Below, in pieces: positions 41,531 through 50,216 of a stretch of 64,000 nucleotides of DNA. Every line of letters starts with the position of its first letter. Position 1 is the stretch's first letter. Below the pieces are notes generated by a model. It was not told where the DNA came from. It searched no databases and was given only the letters and a program-made list of their open reading frames with translations. A program made the position numbers and the translations under genes. The stretch lies in contig JODU01000028.1 of assembly GCA_000720845.1 (NCBI GenBank), forward strand, positions 62,001 to 126,000. Reading direction: 5' to 3'. Source of the DNA: Kitasatospora aureofaciens (lineage in GTDB: Bacteria; Actinomycetota; Actinomycetes; Streptomycetales; Streptomycetaceae).

Positions 41531-42139
41531 ATGGCCGCGAACCAGGGCGAGCGCACCCGCCGCCGGCTCAGCACGGGCGAGCGCCGGGAGCAGTTGCTCT
41601 CGGTGGGCGCGCGACTGTTCTCGGAGAGCCCCTACGACGAGGTCTGGATCGAGCAGGTCGCCGAGATCGCCGGGGTCTCCCGCGGACTGCTGTACCACTA
41701 CTTCCCGAACAAGCGGGACTTCTTCGCGGCGGTCGTCGAGCGCGAGAGCGAGCGCATGCTGCGGATGACGGCGGCCGTGCCCGGCGTCCCGGTCCGCGAG
41801 CAGCTCACCGCGGGCCTCGACGCCTACCTGGAGTACGTGCGGGCCCACGCGCACGGCTACCGCGCCTTCCACCGCGCCGACGCGGCCGGCGACCGCGCGG
41901 TGCGCCGCGTCTACCAGAAGGCGCTCGCCGCGCAGGAACGCCAGATCCTCGCCGCTCTTGCCGCCGACCCGGAGTTCGGCCCGGCCTTCGGGGAACGCGG
42001 CGACGTACGGCTGGCGGTGCGCGGCTGGCTGGCCTTCACCACCGCGGTCTGCCTGGAGTGGCTGCGGGACCCGGAGCCCGCTCGCGCGCAGGTGCGGGAC
42101 CTGTGCGCGCGGGCGCTGCTGGGAGCCATCGCGCCCTGA
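41531..42139 (+). CDS. TetR-family transcriptional regulator
   Basis: 202 aa. HTH in residues about 30-50 (VDIEQVAEIAGVSRGLLYHYF-like: IEQVAEIAGVSRGLLYHYFP) preceded by RREQLLSVGARLFSESPYDE. C-terminal ligand domain is helical with no signature. A TAAGGT -10-like hexamer ends 6 bp before the ATG, so the message may be leaderless. By position it represses itself and the divergent P450; the ligand may be the P450 substrate. Confidence 0.92.
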   Translation: MAANQGERTRRRLSTGERREQLLSVGARLFSESPYDEVWIEQVAEIAGVSRGLLYHYFPNKRDFFAAVVERESERMLRMTAAVPGVPVREQLTAGLDAYLEYVRAHAHGYRAFHRADAAGDRAVRRVYQKALAAQERQILAALAADPEFGPAFGERGDVRLAVRGWLAFTTAVCLEWLRDPEPARAQVRDLCARALLGAIAP

Positions 42140-42205
42140 GGCCGCCGCGCCGGACCGCGGGCCGGGCCGGTGTCATGGTTGGCGCACTCCCCGAACTCCG
42201 ATAGG

Positions 42206-42224
42206 TTAGGTGAGCCTTACCTAA
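42206..42224. promoter_or_regulatory. Iron box (DmdR/IdeR/DtxR-type operator)
   Basis: TTAGGTGAGCCTTACCTAA is a 19-bp interrupted palindrome that fits the actinobacterial iron-box consensus. It ends 23 bp before the start of the HugZ/DUF2470-like gene, so iron-loaded DmdR would repress that gene. Confidence 0.88.
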
Positions 42225-42247
42225 TGAATTGCCGAACGGAGGATGGG

Positions 42248-42973
42248 ATGGGTGACAGCCACACCTGGACGGCCGCGCCCGCCGCGGCGGAGCAGGCCCG
42301 CTCGGTGCTCGCCGCCGCGTGGTCCTGCGCGGTGACCGCGGAGGGCGGCCGGGAGGAGTTCGTCGGCGCGCACACCGTGTCCGACGACGGCCGGGTGCTC
42401 CTGCACGTGCCCGAGGACAGCGCCCTGCTCGCGGCGGCGGTGTGCGCGCCCCGCGGGGAGCCGTCCGCCGTGCTGGAGTTCGCCGACGTGGCGCCCGTCC
42501 CGGTGCGGGGCCGGATCAGGGCCCGGCTCTGGCTCGCCGGCTGGTTCGCCGTGGCGGACGGGCACCTGGCCTTCCGGCCCACCCGCGTGGTGCTGCGCCG
42601 GGCGTCCGGGACCGTGGTGGTCGACGTCGACGAGTTCACCGCCGCCGAGCCCGATCCGCTGGCCCTGGCCGAGGCACGGCTGCTGACCCATCTCGCCGAC
42701 TGCCACGGCGACGCCGTACAGCGGCTGACCCGGCTCGTCGACCCGGACAGCCTGCACGGAGCGGTCCGGGTGCGGCCGCTCGCCGTCGACCGGCACGGAC
42801 TGACCCTGCGCGTCGAACGGGTCCGTGACCACGGCGACGTACGCCTGCCGTTCCACGCGCCCGCCGACGAGATCGCGCAGCTGACGGAGCGGGTGCACGT
42901 GCTGCTCGCCCGGGCGAGCGCCGCCTCCTGCCCGCGGGCCCTACAGCGGCAGCGCACAGACGGCGACGGGTGA
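42248..42973 (+). CDS. Iron-regulated HugZ/DUF2470-type protein
   Basis: 241 aa. An FMN-binding split-barrel-like N-terminus (CAVTAEGGREEFVGAHTVSDD and DSALLAAAVCAP) is followed by a DUF2470-like C-terminus (EARLLTHLADCHGDAVQRLTRLV and VRVRPLAVDRHGLTLRVE). These domains occur in HugZ heme oxygenases and heme-utilisation proteins. GGAGG precedes the ATG by 5 nt. The iron box upstream supports a role in iron or heme acquisition. No heme or siderophore transporter lies beside it. The 3' end overlaps the convergent lactonase gene by 33 bp. Confidence 0.8.
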   Translation: MGDSHTWTAAPAAAEQARSVLAAAWSCAVTAEGGREEFVGAHTVSDDGRVLLHVPEDSALLAAAVCAPRGEPSAVLEFADVAPVPVRGRIRARLWLAGWFAVADGHLAFRPTRVVLRRASGTVVVDVDEFTAAEPDPLALAEARLLTHLADCHGDAVQRLTRLVDPDSLHGAVRVRPLAVDRHGLTLRVERVRDHGDVRLPFHAPADEIAQLTERVHVLLARASAASCPRALQRQRTDGDG

Positions 42974-44164
42974 GGCGAACGGCTCTCCCGCGGGGTGCAG
43001 CCCGCCGTCGTCCGCGCTCACGCGGAACGCGGTGACGGTGCCGGAGCGCTGGTTGGCCGCGAACAGCAGCCCGCCGTCCGGGGAGAAGGCGATCTGCCGC
43101 GGGAAGCCGCCGCCCACCGGCACCGTGCCGAGCAGCCGGAGCCGGGCGCCGTCGGCCTCCACCGCGTACCGCGTGAGGCTGTCGTGCCCCCGGTTGGCGA
43201 GGAAGGCGTACGCGCCGTCGGCCGTGACCAGGAGCTGCGCCGGGTAGTTGGTGCCCCGCGCCCGGCCCGTGCCCGCCCCGGTGGACTGGGCCTCGCCGAT
43301 GGTCAGGCGTCCCGTCGCGGGGTCGTACGCGCAGACCGCGACGGTGTCGTCGAGCTCGTTGGCGAGGTAGGCGTGGCGGCCGCCGGGGTGGAAGGTGAGG
43401 TGCCGGGGCCCGGCGCCCGGCAGGGTCCGGGCCCGCGAGACCTCGGTGAGTCTCCCCGCGCCCTCGTCCAGGCGATAGGTGTACACGGTGTCCGTGCCGA
43501 GGTCCACGGCGAGGACATGGCTCCCGTCCGGCGCGGTGACGACCTGGTGGGCGTGCGGGCCCCGCTGTCCCGGGCCCGGCGGGGGAGTGGAGTGCGTGAC
43601 CAGGTGGGTGCGTTCGCCCAGCGCGCCCGAGGCGTCGATCGGGTGCACGGCGACGCTTCCGGAGCCGTAGTTGGCGCTGAACAGCCAACGCCCGCCGGGG
43701 TGCACCGACAGATGGCAGGGCGCCGCGCCGCCGGTGCTCCGGCTGCCCAGCACCCTGCGGTCCGACAGCCGGACGGCGGTCACCGCCCCGTCCTCGCGCT
43801 CCTCGACCGCGTACAGGGTCCGGCCGTCGGGACGCACCGCCAGGTACGAGGGATCGTCCACCTCCGCGAGGACACCGCGGCCGGTGATCCGGCCCGTGTC
43901 CGGTTCGTACTCGGCGAGCGCGATGCCCTTGCCGCCGCCCTCGACGGAGGTGTAGGTGCCGAGGAGGAGCGGGCGAGGGCCGGAGGCCTCCCGCTCCCTG
44001 CCCGACGCACCACCGCTCGCCCGGGGCGCGGTGGGCGTCGCGGACGGCGCCTGTGCTCCTCCCGTGCCGCCGCACGCCGCGAGCGTGGGGAGGGCCGCGG
44101 TCGCGGCGGCCGTGCGCCCGAGCAGCCCGACGAAGCGCCGCCTGCTCCATCCGTCACCGCTCAT
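42941..44164 (-). CDS. Exported lactonase-family beta-propeller lipoprotein
   Basis: 407 aa. Tat-type signal SRRRF (7-11) and lipobox LAAC (Cys31), so probably a Tat-exported lipoprotein. The rest is a seven-bladed propeller of the Pgl/lactonase family: LLLGTYTSVEGGGKGIALAEY, SYLAVRPDGRTLYAVEE, GPHAHQVVTAPDGSHVLAVDLG, PRHLTFHPGGRHAYLANE and FPRQIAFSPDGGLLFAANQ. Cytosolic relatives hydrolyse 6-phosphogluconolactone; an extracytoplasmic version must have another substrate. No operon partner is evident. Confidence 0.88.
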   Translation of the reverse strand: MSGDGWSRRRFVGLLGRTAAATAALPTLAACGGTGGAQAPSATPTAPRASGGASGREREASGPRPLLLGTYTSVEGGGKGIALAEYEPDTGRITGRGVLAEVDDPSYLAVRPDGRTLYAVEEREDGAVTAVRLSDRRVLGSRSTGGAAPCHLSVHPGGRWLFSANYGSGSVAVHPIDASGALGERTHLVTHSTPPPGPGQRGPHAHQVVTAPDGSHVLAVDLGTDTVYTYRLDEGAGRLTEVSRARTLPGAGPRHLTFHPGGRHAYLANELDDTVAVCAYDPATGRLTIGEAQSTGAGTGRARGTNYPAQLLVTADGAYAFLANRGHDSLTRYAVEADGARLRLLGTVPVGGGFPRQIAFSPDGGLLFAANQRSGTVTAFRVSADDGGLHPAGEPFASPVAVCALPL

Positions 44165-44240
44165 ACGGCCCTCCCGTGCCGGTCCGCGTCCGTGGGGCGG
44201 CGCTCGTCTCCACCGGTCCCGTCTCCACCGGTCCTGCCGG

Positions 44241-45293
44241 CTACCAGTCCCCGTCCTGCACCGGCTTGCCCGTCGCGTCCCCCAGCGGGTGGACCTGGTG
44301 GGGCGCGGGCGGCTGCCAGGGCTCGTGGTCGTCGCCGATCCAGTCCCCGACCGGCTGCACGTCCTGGAGCGGTCCGGTGGGCGCGAGATCGTGGGCGTCC
44401 TGGTCGTAGTAGTCGTACCAGGGCAGACCGGCCCGGGTGTAGGCGGCCCGGTCCACGGGGGACGGCGGCGGCGCCTCGCCGGTGATGCGCTGCCACTGGG
44501 GCGGCGTCACCAGGTGCACGAAGACCCGGCCCGCCGGCCGCTCGGCCCAGTCCGTCGACGGCCGTTGGTCGCGGTACACCTCCTGGCGCATGGAGCCGCC
44601 GACGCCGAGCCCCATGGCGGGCGCGGACAGGGGCCGGGGCGCACCGCCGTACCCAGCGGCCGAGCCCGGGGCGGCCGGGGCCGACGCCGGTGCCGGAGCC
44701 CCGAAGGCGCCGCCGGAACGGGCCGCCACGCGGGCCGACTCCGCGCGGCGCCGCTCCTCCTCGCGCCAGCGGGCCAGCTCCGTGTCATTGAGGGTGAACG
44801 CCTGCAACTGGACGCCGCCCCAGACCTCCTCGCCGGTGACCTGGCCCTCGACGGTCGCCCCCATGCCGAGCGGCACCGCCACGAACTGACGGACCGTGCC
44901 AGTGCCGGAGTTGATGCCGTCCAGCCAGGGCTGGCGGGGAAGCACCACGTAGTTCTGCGGGGCCCGGGACAGCCGGTCGCTCCAGGGCCGGCCCGAGACC
45001 GCGCACACCTTGCCCACCCCCACCTGGAGCGCGGCGGGCTCCCTCGTGCCCGCGAAACTCAGCCACATGGCCTCACGCAGGTACACCGGCAGCATCACGC
45101 CGCCGCGCGCCCGCCACGCGTCGGGCACGCGGTCGGCGTAGTCGGAGACCCGGCGGACCGGGAACTCCCCGAGCCCGGGCGGCAGCGGATGCGTGCCCGT
45201 CTCCGGCAGCCGCAGGGTGCGTATGAAGCGGACCGTCGCACCTCCCGGCAGTGACAGCCGGTTCCCGTCGATCCGCACACTGGTGTCGGTCAT
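44241..45293 (-). CDS. Conserved protein of unknown function
   Basis: 350 aa. The first 180 residues contain RTLRLPETGTHPLPPGLGEFPV, RGGVMLPVYLREAMWLSF, VGVGKVCAVSG, YVVLPRQPWLDGI and VRQFVAVPLGMGATVEGQ. I recall this block from an uncharacterised family shared by bacteria and fungi. A Pro/Ala/Gly-rich linker (about 195-235) leads to a Trp-rich C-terminal part (WQPPAPHQ). No signal peptide or helix. GAGGGGG precedes the ATG. Linear sequence resembles a beta-rich carbohydrate- or polypeptide-binding protein, but no function can be given. Confidence 0.7.
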   Translation of the reverse strand: MTDTSVRIDGNRLSLPGGATVRFIRTLRLPETGTHPLPPGLGEFPVRRVSDYADRVPDAWRARGGVMLPVYLREAMWLSFAGTREPAALQVGVGKVCAVSGRPWSDRLSRAPQNYVVLPRQPWLDGINSGTGTVRQFVAVPLGMGATVEGQVTGEEVWGGVQLQAFTLNDTELARWREEERRRAESARVAARSGGAFGAPAPASAPAAPGSAAGYGGAPRPLSAPAMGLGVGGSMRQEVYRDQRPSTDWAERPAGRVFVHLVTPPQWQRITGEAPPPSPVDRAAYTRAGLPWYDYYDQDAHDLAPTGPLQDVQPVGDWIGDDHEPWQPPAPHQVHPLGDATGKPVQDGDW

Positions 45294-45353
45294 CCGAACG
45301 CCCCCTCATTCGCCGCTCACGAGCCTTCGTCGGCCGTGCGCTGTTCGCCGTCC

Positions 45354-46610
45354 TCAAGAGGAACGCCGCGCGGTGGTGCCGCGGTTCCGCCTGCGCAGCC
45401 CGGCGCGCGCCCGGTCCCGCAGCCGGGTCAGCCGCGGCATGCGCTCGCGCTGCTCGCGCGTGTGGCGGTCCAGCTCCTCCAGGAGGCGGCGGGAGCGGTG
45501 CTCGGTGTCCATCTCGTCGATGATCCGGTTCACCTCGGCCAGCACCGCGCCCCGCAGCTGCCACTGCCGGGAGTCGCGCCGGACCTCGTCGAGCAGCAGG
45601 TCGGCCAGCCTGTCCCGGGTGCTCGCGGCCTGTCGCAGCTCGGTGGACAGACGCTCCTCCGCGGACTCGGCGTTCTCGCTCACGCTGCTGGTGACCAGCA
45701 CCGAGAAGCTCACCACGGCATCGGCGATCTCGGACAGCAACTGCTGGATCGCCGCCCCCGTCTCCGGCGCGAAGAGGGGTTCCGGCTCGCGCTCCTTGGC
45801 CAGGTCGGTGAAGCTGCGCGCGAGGACCCGCATCACCACCGTGCAGATCTCCAGGGTGTCGAGGCCGGTGCGGAGCACGACCCGGTGCAGCAGTCCCTCG
45901 CGCACCCGGGGGTTGAACCGCAGACTGTCCTCGGCCTGGCGCAGGTCCTCGTCCACCTCACCGATGTCGTGGTCGAGCCGGCGGGCCTCGTGCAGCCGGG
46001 CCGCCGCTTCGTGGAACGGCGTGCTGCCGGCCGCCTCCTCGCCCATCCGCAGCAGCAGTTGGCGCACCTGCCGGGCCAGTCCCACGACCGACTCGCCGGC
46101 CTGCTCCACCCAGACCGGAGGGGCGAGGATCAGGTTGAAGACCAGACCGACGATCGCCCCGATCAGGGTCTCCACCACCCGGGCCCACGCCAGGCTCCCG
46201 TGCGAGGTGACGCCGAGCACCAGCATGGCGCTGATCGCCACCTCGGCGGTGAACTCCTCGGCGCGCACCAGGTGCCCGACGCCCAGCGCCGCCACGATGA
46301 TCAGACCCAGGCTCCACCAGCTGAGCCCGACCAACTGGCTGAAGGCGATGGCGACCAGGACACCGGCGACCACCGCGTTCACCCGGCGGAAGCTCATCTT
46401 CAGCGTGGCGTACAGGGTGACCTGGACGACCAGCAGCGCGGTCAGGGGCGCGGTCAGCGGCGCCGCCGACTTGTCGGGGCTCAGCCGTACCGCGATGACA
46501 TAGGCGATCGATGCCGCGGCGGCGGAGCGCAGGGCCTGCACGACCATGGGGTCCCTCAGCCACTTCACCCGCCGCAGAGCCGTCCTCGCGGCCTCAAGCA
46601 CATCCCGCAT
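45354..46610 (-). CDS. FUSC-family membrane protein (aromatic-acid-exporter-like)
   Basis: 418 aa. About six N-terminal helices (VVQALRSAAAASIAYVIAV, TALLVVQVTLYATLKM with RRVNAVVAGVLVAIAFSQLV, ETLIGAIVGLVFNLILAP) followed by a long charged cytoplasmic helical region. This half-size FUSC/ArAE arrangement is thought to export aromatic compounds. It is 60 bp from the 350-aa gene in the same direction. A paralogue with the same layout is at 50539-51735. Confidence 0.85.
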   Translation of the reverse strand: MRDVLEAARTALRRVKWLRDPMVVQALRSAAAASIAYVIAVRLSPDKSAAPLTAPLTALLVVQVTLYATLKMSFRRVNAVVAGVLVAIAFSQLVGLSWWSLGLIIVAALGVGHLVRAEEFTAEVAISAMLVLGVTSHGSLAWARVVETLIGAIVGLVFNLILAPPVWVEQAGESVVGLARQVRQLLLRMGEEAAGSTPFHEAAARLHEARRLDHDIGEVDEDLRQAEDSLRFNPRVREGLLHRVVLRTGLDTLEICTVVMRVLARSFTDLAKEREPEPLFAPETGAAIQQLLSEIADAVVSFSVLVTSSVSENAESAEERLSTELRQAASTRDRLADLLLDEVRRDSRQWQLRGAVLAEVNRIIDEMDTEHRSRRLLEELDRHTREQRERMPRLTRLRDRARAGLRRRNRGTTARRSS

Positions 46611-46716
46611 CCTCGGGCTGTTCCCTTCCGCAGGCGCCTCGAACGTGTCCGATCAGGACGGTAGCCGGACGCGGGCGGCCGGACCCCCTCTCACGCGCCG
46701 GGCGCCGCCGGACGGG

Positions 46717-47211
46717 TCAGCCGGTCACCTTGGCGACGAACGCGGACAGATTCCCCAGCGTGCGGGCGACCTGTTCGTCCAGGTTGAGGCTCTCCTCGAA
46801 GCGGGCGCCGCTCTGCGACACCTTCTTGCCCCGCAGATACAGGGAACAGGCGAGGTCGGTGCACATGTACAGGCCGACCGAGTTGCCCTCACGGCCGGCC
46901 GCTCCGGCCTTGCGTGCCGTCATCAGCGAGACACCGCCCCGGGGATGGGTGGTCAGGCAGAGCGCGCACATGCTGCGCTGGAAGAAGCCGCTCCTGGCCG
47001 GCTGGAAGCGCAGCGCCACACCGGTGAGCCGCCCGTCGAGGTCCGCGACCAGATAGCTGCGGTCGGGCGCCCCGGGATCCCGCCAGCCGAGGAAGTCGAG
47101 ATCGTCCCAGGGGCGCTCGTCCAGGTCGCGGGGGACGGCCAGGCGCTTGGCCTCGCCCTTCGAGCAGTTGATGAAGGAGCCGCGGACGTCCTGCTCGTCG
47201 AGTGCTCTCAC
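46717..47211 (-). CDS. FBP-domain treble-clef zinc protein (EF-G-binding-like)
   Basis: 164 aa. GTG at 47211 is chosen because GGGGAGG lies 7 nt upstream and homologues start near RALxExxxRxSFxNCSKGEAKRL; an ATG nine codons earlier has no ribosome-binding site. Cys82/Cys85 (CALCLTTHP) and Cys117/Cys122 (CTDLAC) form the treble clef. FBP-domain proteins resemble FusB, which binds elongation factor G and rescues ribosomes from fusidic acid. Here a translation-factor role is likely but resistance is not shown. Upstream palindromes suggest specific control. Confidence 0.88.
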   Translation of the reverse strand: MRALDEQDVRGSFINCSKGEAKRLAVPRDLDERPWDDLDFLGWRDPGAPDRSYLVADLDGRLTGVALRFQPARSGFFQRSMCALCLTTHPRGGVSLMTARKAGAAGREGNSVGLYMCTDLACSLYLRGKKVSQSGARFEESLNLDEQVARTLGNLSAFVAKVTG

Positions 47212-47236
47212 GGGAGCCTCCCCTTGGTCGAATGGC

Positions 47237-47278
47237 AACCTAGGATCTCTAGGTTTTCACCTAGCGTAGATAGTCTAC
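47237..47278. promoter_or_regulatory. Two adjacent palindromes upstream of the FBP-domain gene
   Basis: AACCTAG-GATCT-CTAGGTT (47237-47255) and GTAGA-TAG-TCTAC (47266-47278) are both perfect inverted repeats in an AT-rich patch, 26-67 bp before the FBP gene start and 125 bp before the divergent ROK gene. Three CTAG tetramers, rare in such genomes, occur here. Candidate operators; the ROK protein is a possible binder. Confidence 0.5.
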
Positions 47279-47402
47279 GGGGAGAGTCGCCACCGTATTT
47301 CCGGGAGGCGGGTTCATAGCATGAATTAAGTGCCAAGGGAAGTCGCGTACGGTCGTACGGCAGAGGTATCTTGCAGACCGGGCACGGTACGGGAGGAACC
47401 AC

Positions 47403-48692
47403 ATGGCGGGGCGGAACGGGCGCACGGTGCGTGACCTGAGGAGGGCCAACCGTACGGCCGTGCTGCAACGGCTCTACTTCGACGGACCGCTCAGCCGCTT
47501 CGAGCTGGGCCCGGCGACCGGACTCAGCTCCGGTTCCGTCAGCAACGTGGTCGCCGACCTGGTCGCCGACGGACTGGTGGAGGAGGCCGGCAGCGTCGAC
47601 TCCGACGGCGGCCGCCCCCGCACCCTGCTGCGCGTGGCCCCCGCCAGCGGCCACATGATCGGCGTGGACGTCGGCGAGACCCGGGTGCGGGTCGAGCTGT
47701 TCGACCTGACGCTCACCGAACTCGCCCGCGCCGAACGCCCGCTGGCCCCGCAGCGCTACGACGTCGGCGTCATCGTCGGCCACATCCGCGAGGGCGTCGC
47801 CGAGGTGCTGGCCGCGGCCGGACTCCCGCCCGAGCGGCTGCTGGGCGCCGGGATCGGCGTCCCCGGCATCGTGGAGCACACCGCCGACCGCGGCGCCGTC
47901 GTGCACGGCCAGACCATTGGCTGGGACGCCGTCCCGCTGGAGGCCCTGCTGCGCGCCGGCTCCCCGCTGCCCGACACCGTCCCGTACCTCATCGACAACG
48001 GCGCCAAGACCCTGGGCCAGGCCGAGATGTGGTTCGGCGCCGGGCGCGGCGCCCGCAACGCGGTCGTGGTCCTCTTCGGCTCCGGTGTCGGTGCCAGCCT
48101 CGTCACCCCCGAGGTCGAGCAGGGCCGGGCGGTCGAATGGGGGCACCTGACGGTCCGGGTCAGGGGCCGCCGCTGCCGCTGCGGAGCGCTCGGCTGCCTG
48201 GAGGCGTACGCGGGCGCCGAGTCGCTGCTGGCCCGCTGGCGGGAGGAGGACGGCCGGGTGCCGGAGGGCACCGACGAGGAGACCGCCCTCACCGCGATGC
48301 TCGCCGCCGCCTACCCGGCCGACGGCGAGGCGCCCGACCCGGTCGCACTCGCCGTGCTGGAGGAGACCGCCGAGTACCTGGGCGCCGGCCTGTCCGACCT
48401 GATCAACCTCTTCCAGCCGGAGCGCATCCTCATCGGCGGCTGGGCCGGTCTGCAGCTCGGCACCCGCTTCCTGCCCGCCGTTCGCCGCCACGCCGTGTCC
48501 TACGCGCTGCGCCACCCCGCCCGGAAGGTGACCGTCGACCTGGGGCGCCTCGGCCCGGACGCCGTCACCGTCGGCGCCGCGATCCTGCCGCTGGCCGACT
48601 TCTTCGCACGCGGCGGCAGGCGCCCCGAACCGGCCCCCGAATACCCGGTCCCCGCCTGGCGCACGGCGCTCGAGGAGCGGGCACCGCACTGA
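47403..48692 (+). CDS. ROK-family transcriptional regulator/sugar kinase-like
   Basis: 429 aa. N-terminal winged helix (LRRANRTAVLQRLYFDGPLS, LGPATGLSSGSVSNVVADL) as in NagC/XylR repressors, then the ROK kinase-like fold with IGVDVGETRVRVELFD and the zinc motif CRCGALGCLEAY. It binds a sugar or sugar phosphate and DNA. No sugar transport or catabolic genes are next to it, so its target may lie elsewhere or be the small ORF downstream or the divergent FBP gene. Confidence 0.92.
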   Translation: MAGRNGRTVRDLRRANRTAVLQRLYFDGPLSRFELGPATGLSSGSVSNVVADLVADGLVEEAGSVDSDGGRPRTLLRVAPASGHMIGVDVGETRVRVELFDLTLTELARAERPLAPQRYDVGVIVGHIREGVAEVLAAAGLPPERLLGAGIGVPGIVEHTADRGAVVHGQTIGWDAVPLEALLRAGSPLPDTVPYLIDNGAKTLGQAEMWFGAGRGARNAVVVLFGSGVGASLVTPEVEQGRAVEWGHLTVRVRGRRCRCGALGCLEAYAGAESLLARWREEDGRVPEGTDEETALTAMLAAAYPADGEAPDPVALAVLEETAEYLGAGLSDLINLFQPERILIGGWAGLQLGTRFLPAVRRHAVSYALRHPARKVTVDLGRLGPDAVTVGAAILPLADFFARGGRRPEPAPEYPVPAWRTALEERAPH

Positions 48693-48806
48693 GGTTTCGC
48701 CGGTCACCGCGGAGGTACCCGACGTCGCTCCGAGGACCGTCGGACGATCCCGTACGGCCGTCGGGCGACCGGAGCACCAGGAGAACCGCGGGAAAAGGAG
48801 CGCGCC

Positions 48807-49115
48807 GTGTCCGACCACCGCCACGAAGGACCGGGGGAGAGCGGTGCCCCCGTCCCTCGCGACATGCCGGACCAGCAGGCCGGCGACCACGACGACCCGT
48901 GGGAGGCCGCCTCGCCCACCCGCGAGCAGCGCGAGCACCGGCAGGGCCTGGACGACGAACGGCCCGAGGACGACGGGGAGACCTCCGGCGACGCGGAGAC
49001 CCGGCCCGCGCCCGACGTGCCCGACACCGACGAGGCGGGCACGGGCCGCACGGGCGAGCCGCACTCGGGCGCCGTGCACCCCGAGCATCCGGTGCCCGAC
49101 GAGTCCTCCGGCTGA
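48807..49115 (+). CDS. Small acidic, disordered protein
   Basis: 102 aa. GTG with AAGGAG 7 nt upstream. Composition is extreme: Asp, Glu, Pro, His and Gly dominate, with almost no hydrophobic residues, indicating intrinsic disorder. I recall similar short hydrophilic proteins in streptomycetes, sometimes stress-linked, without known function. Reads as a real gene by start site and codon bias. Confidence 0.6.
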   Translation: MSDHRHEGPGESGAPVPRDMPDQQAGDHDDPWEAASPTREQREHRQGLDDERPEDDGETSGDAETRPAPDVPDTDEAGTGRTGEPHSGAVHPEHPVPDESSG

Positions 49116-49184
49116 GCGCACCGCACGCGCCTGCGCGGGCATCGGGGAGCGCCGACCCGAACGCGCCGCCCCCCGGAGGGCTGA

Positions 49185-50216
49185 TCAGCCCACCTTGCGC
49201 CCGCGCATCGGCTCCGTGTCCGCCCCCGCGCCCTGCCGCAGGCCCCGCAGGAACTCCTCCAGCACCTGCGTGGCCGTGCGCGTCGCGTGCCAGCCCAGCT
49301 CCACCCGGGCTCGTGTGCAGTCCATGAGCGGCAGCCGCAGCACTGCGTCGAACAGGTGCGGTGAGGCCGGCAGCAGCCGCATCCCCCACGCGGCGGCGAC
49401 CGCCGAGCGGGCCGCGGTGCGGGGCAGCCGGACCGGGCGCACCCCGATCAGCTCGCCCAGCAGCTCGGCGTCCACCGGCGGCTCGGCCGCGAGGTTGAAC
49501 GCGCCCCGGGCGTCCGAGGACCGCACCGCCAGCCGGTAGGCCCGGGCCGCGTCGTCCGTGTGCAGGGCCTGCACCCGCAGACCGGGGACGTCCGGCAGGA
49601 ACGGGAGCAGCTCCGGACGAGCCGCCGGACCCGGCAGGAACCGGCCGCCGAAGATCCGGCGCTGCTCACTGGCCGACTCCCGCTTGAAGAGGAAGGCCGG
49701 CCGCATCCGCACCACCCGGATGCCCGGGTGGTCGCGTTCGAAGGTGTCCAGCGTCCGCTCCAGATAGGCCTTCTCCCGGCAGTACGCGGCGTCCGGCCAG
49801 CCGTGCGTCGGCCACGACTCGTCCACCGCGTGGCTCTTGGGCCCCGGCGAGTACGCGCCGACCGACGAGGCGTGCACCAGCGCCGGGACCCCGGCCGCGG
49901 CCACCGCCTCGAAGACCCGGAGGGAGCCGAGTACGTTCGTGCGCCAGGTCGTCGCCGGGTCGTGCGTCGGCTGGAAGGCCCAGGCCAGATGGACGACGGC
50001 GTCGGCGCCGGCGAAGTGGCCGGTCAGATCGGTCTGCTCGGAGGCCAGGTCGACCGCCGCCCACTCCGTCTTCGCGGGCGACCAGCCGGGGATCCGCCGG
50101 GCCAGCCCCAGCACGGACCCCACCTCCGGATCCTCGGAGAGAAGCCGCACCACGCTGGTGCCCACGTTGCCCGTGGCACCCGTGACCACGATCCTGCTGC
50201 CCGTCGCGCTGCTCAC
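49185..50216 (-). CDS. NAD-dependent epimerase/dehydratase (extended SDR)
   Basis: 343 aa. GTG at 50216 follows GAGAGGAG; a longer frame with an Arg-rich N-terminus lacks a start signal. Rossmann motif VTGATGNVG (10-18) and the catalytic YCREK with Tyr/Lys are present, preceded by HASSVGAYSPG. Matches the UDP-glucose-4-epimerase-like SDR group; substrate unknown. The upstream 322-bp gap contains several symmetric elements. Confidence 0.88.
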   Translation of the reverse strand: MSSATGSRIVVTGATGNVGTSVVRLLSEDPEVGSVLGLARRIPGWSPAKTEWAAVDLASEQTDLTGHFAGADAVVHLAWAFQPTHDPATTWRTNVLGSLRVFEAVAAAGVPALVHASSVGAYSPGPKSHAVDESWPTHGWPDAAYCREKAYLERTLDTFERDHPGIRVVRMRPAFLFKRESASEQRRIFGGRFLPGPAARPELLPFLPDVPGLRVQALHTDDAARAYRLAVRSSDARGAFNLAAEPPVDAELLGELIGVRPVRLPRTAARSAVAAAWGMRLLPASPHLFDAVLRLPLMDCTRARVELGWHATRTATQVLEEFLRGLRQGAGADTEPMRGRKVG

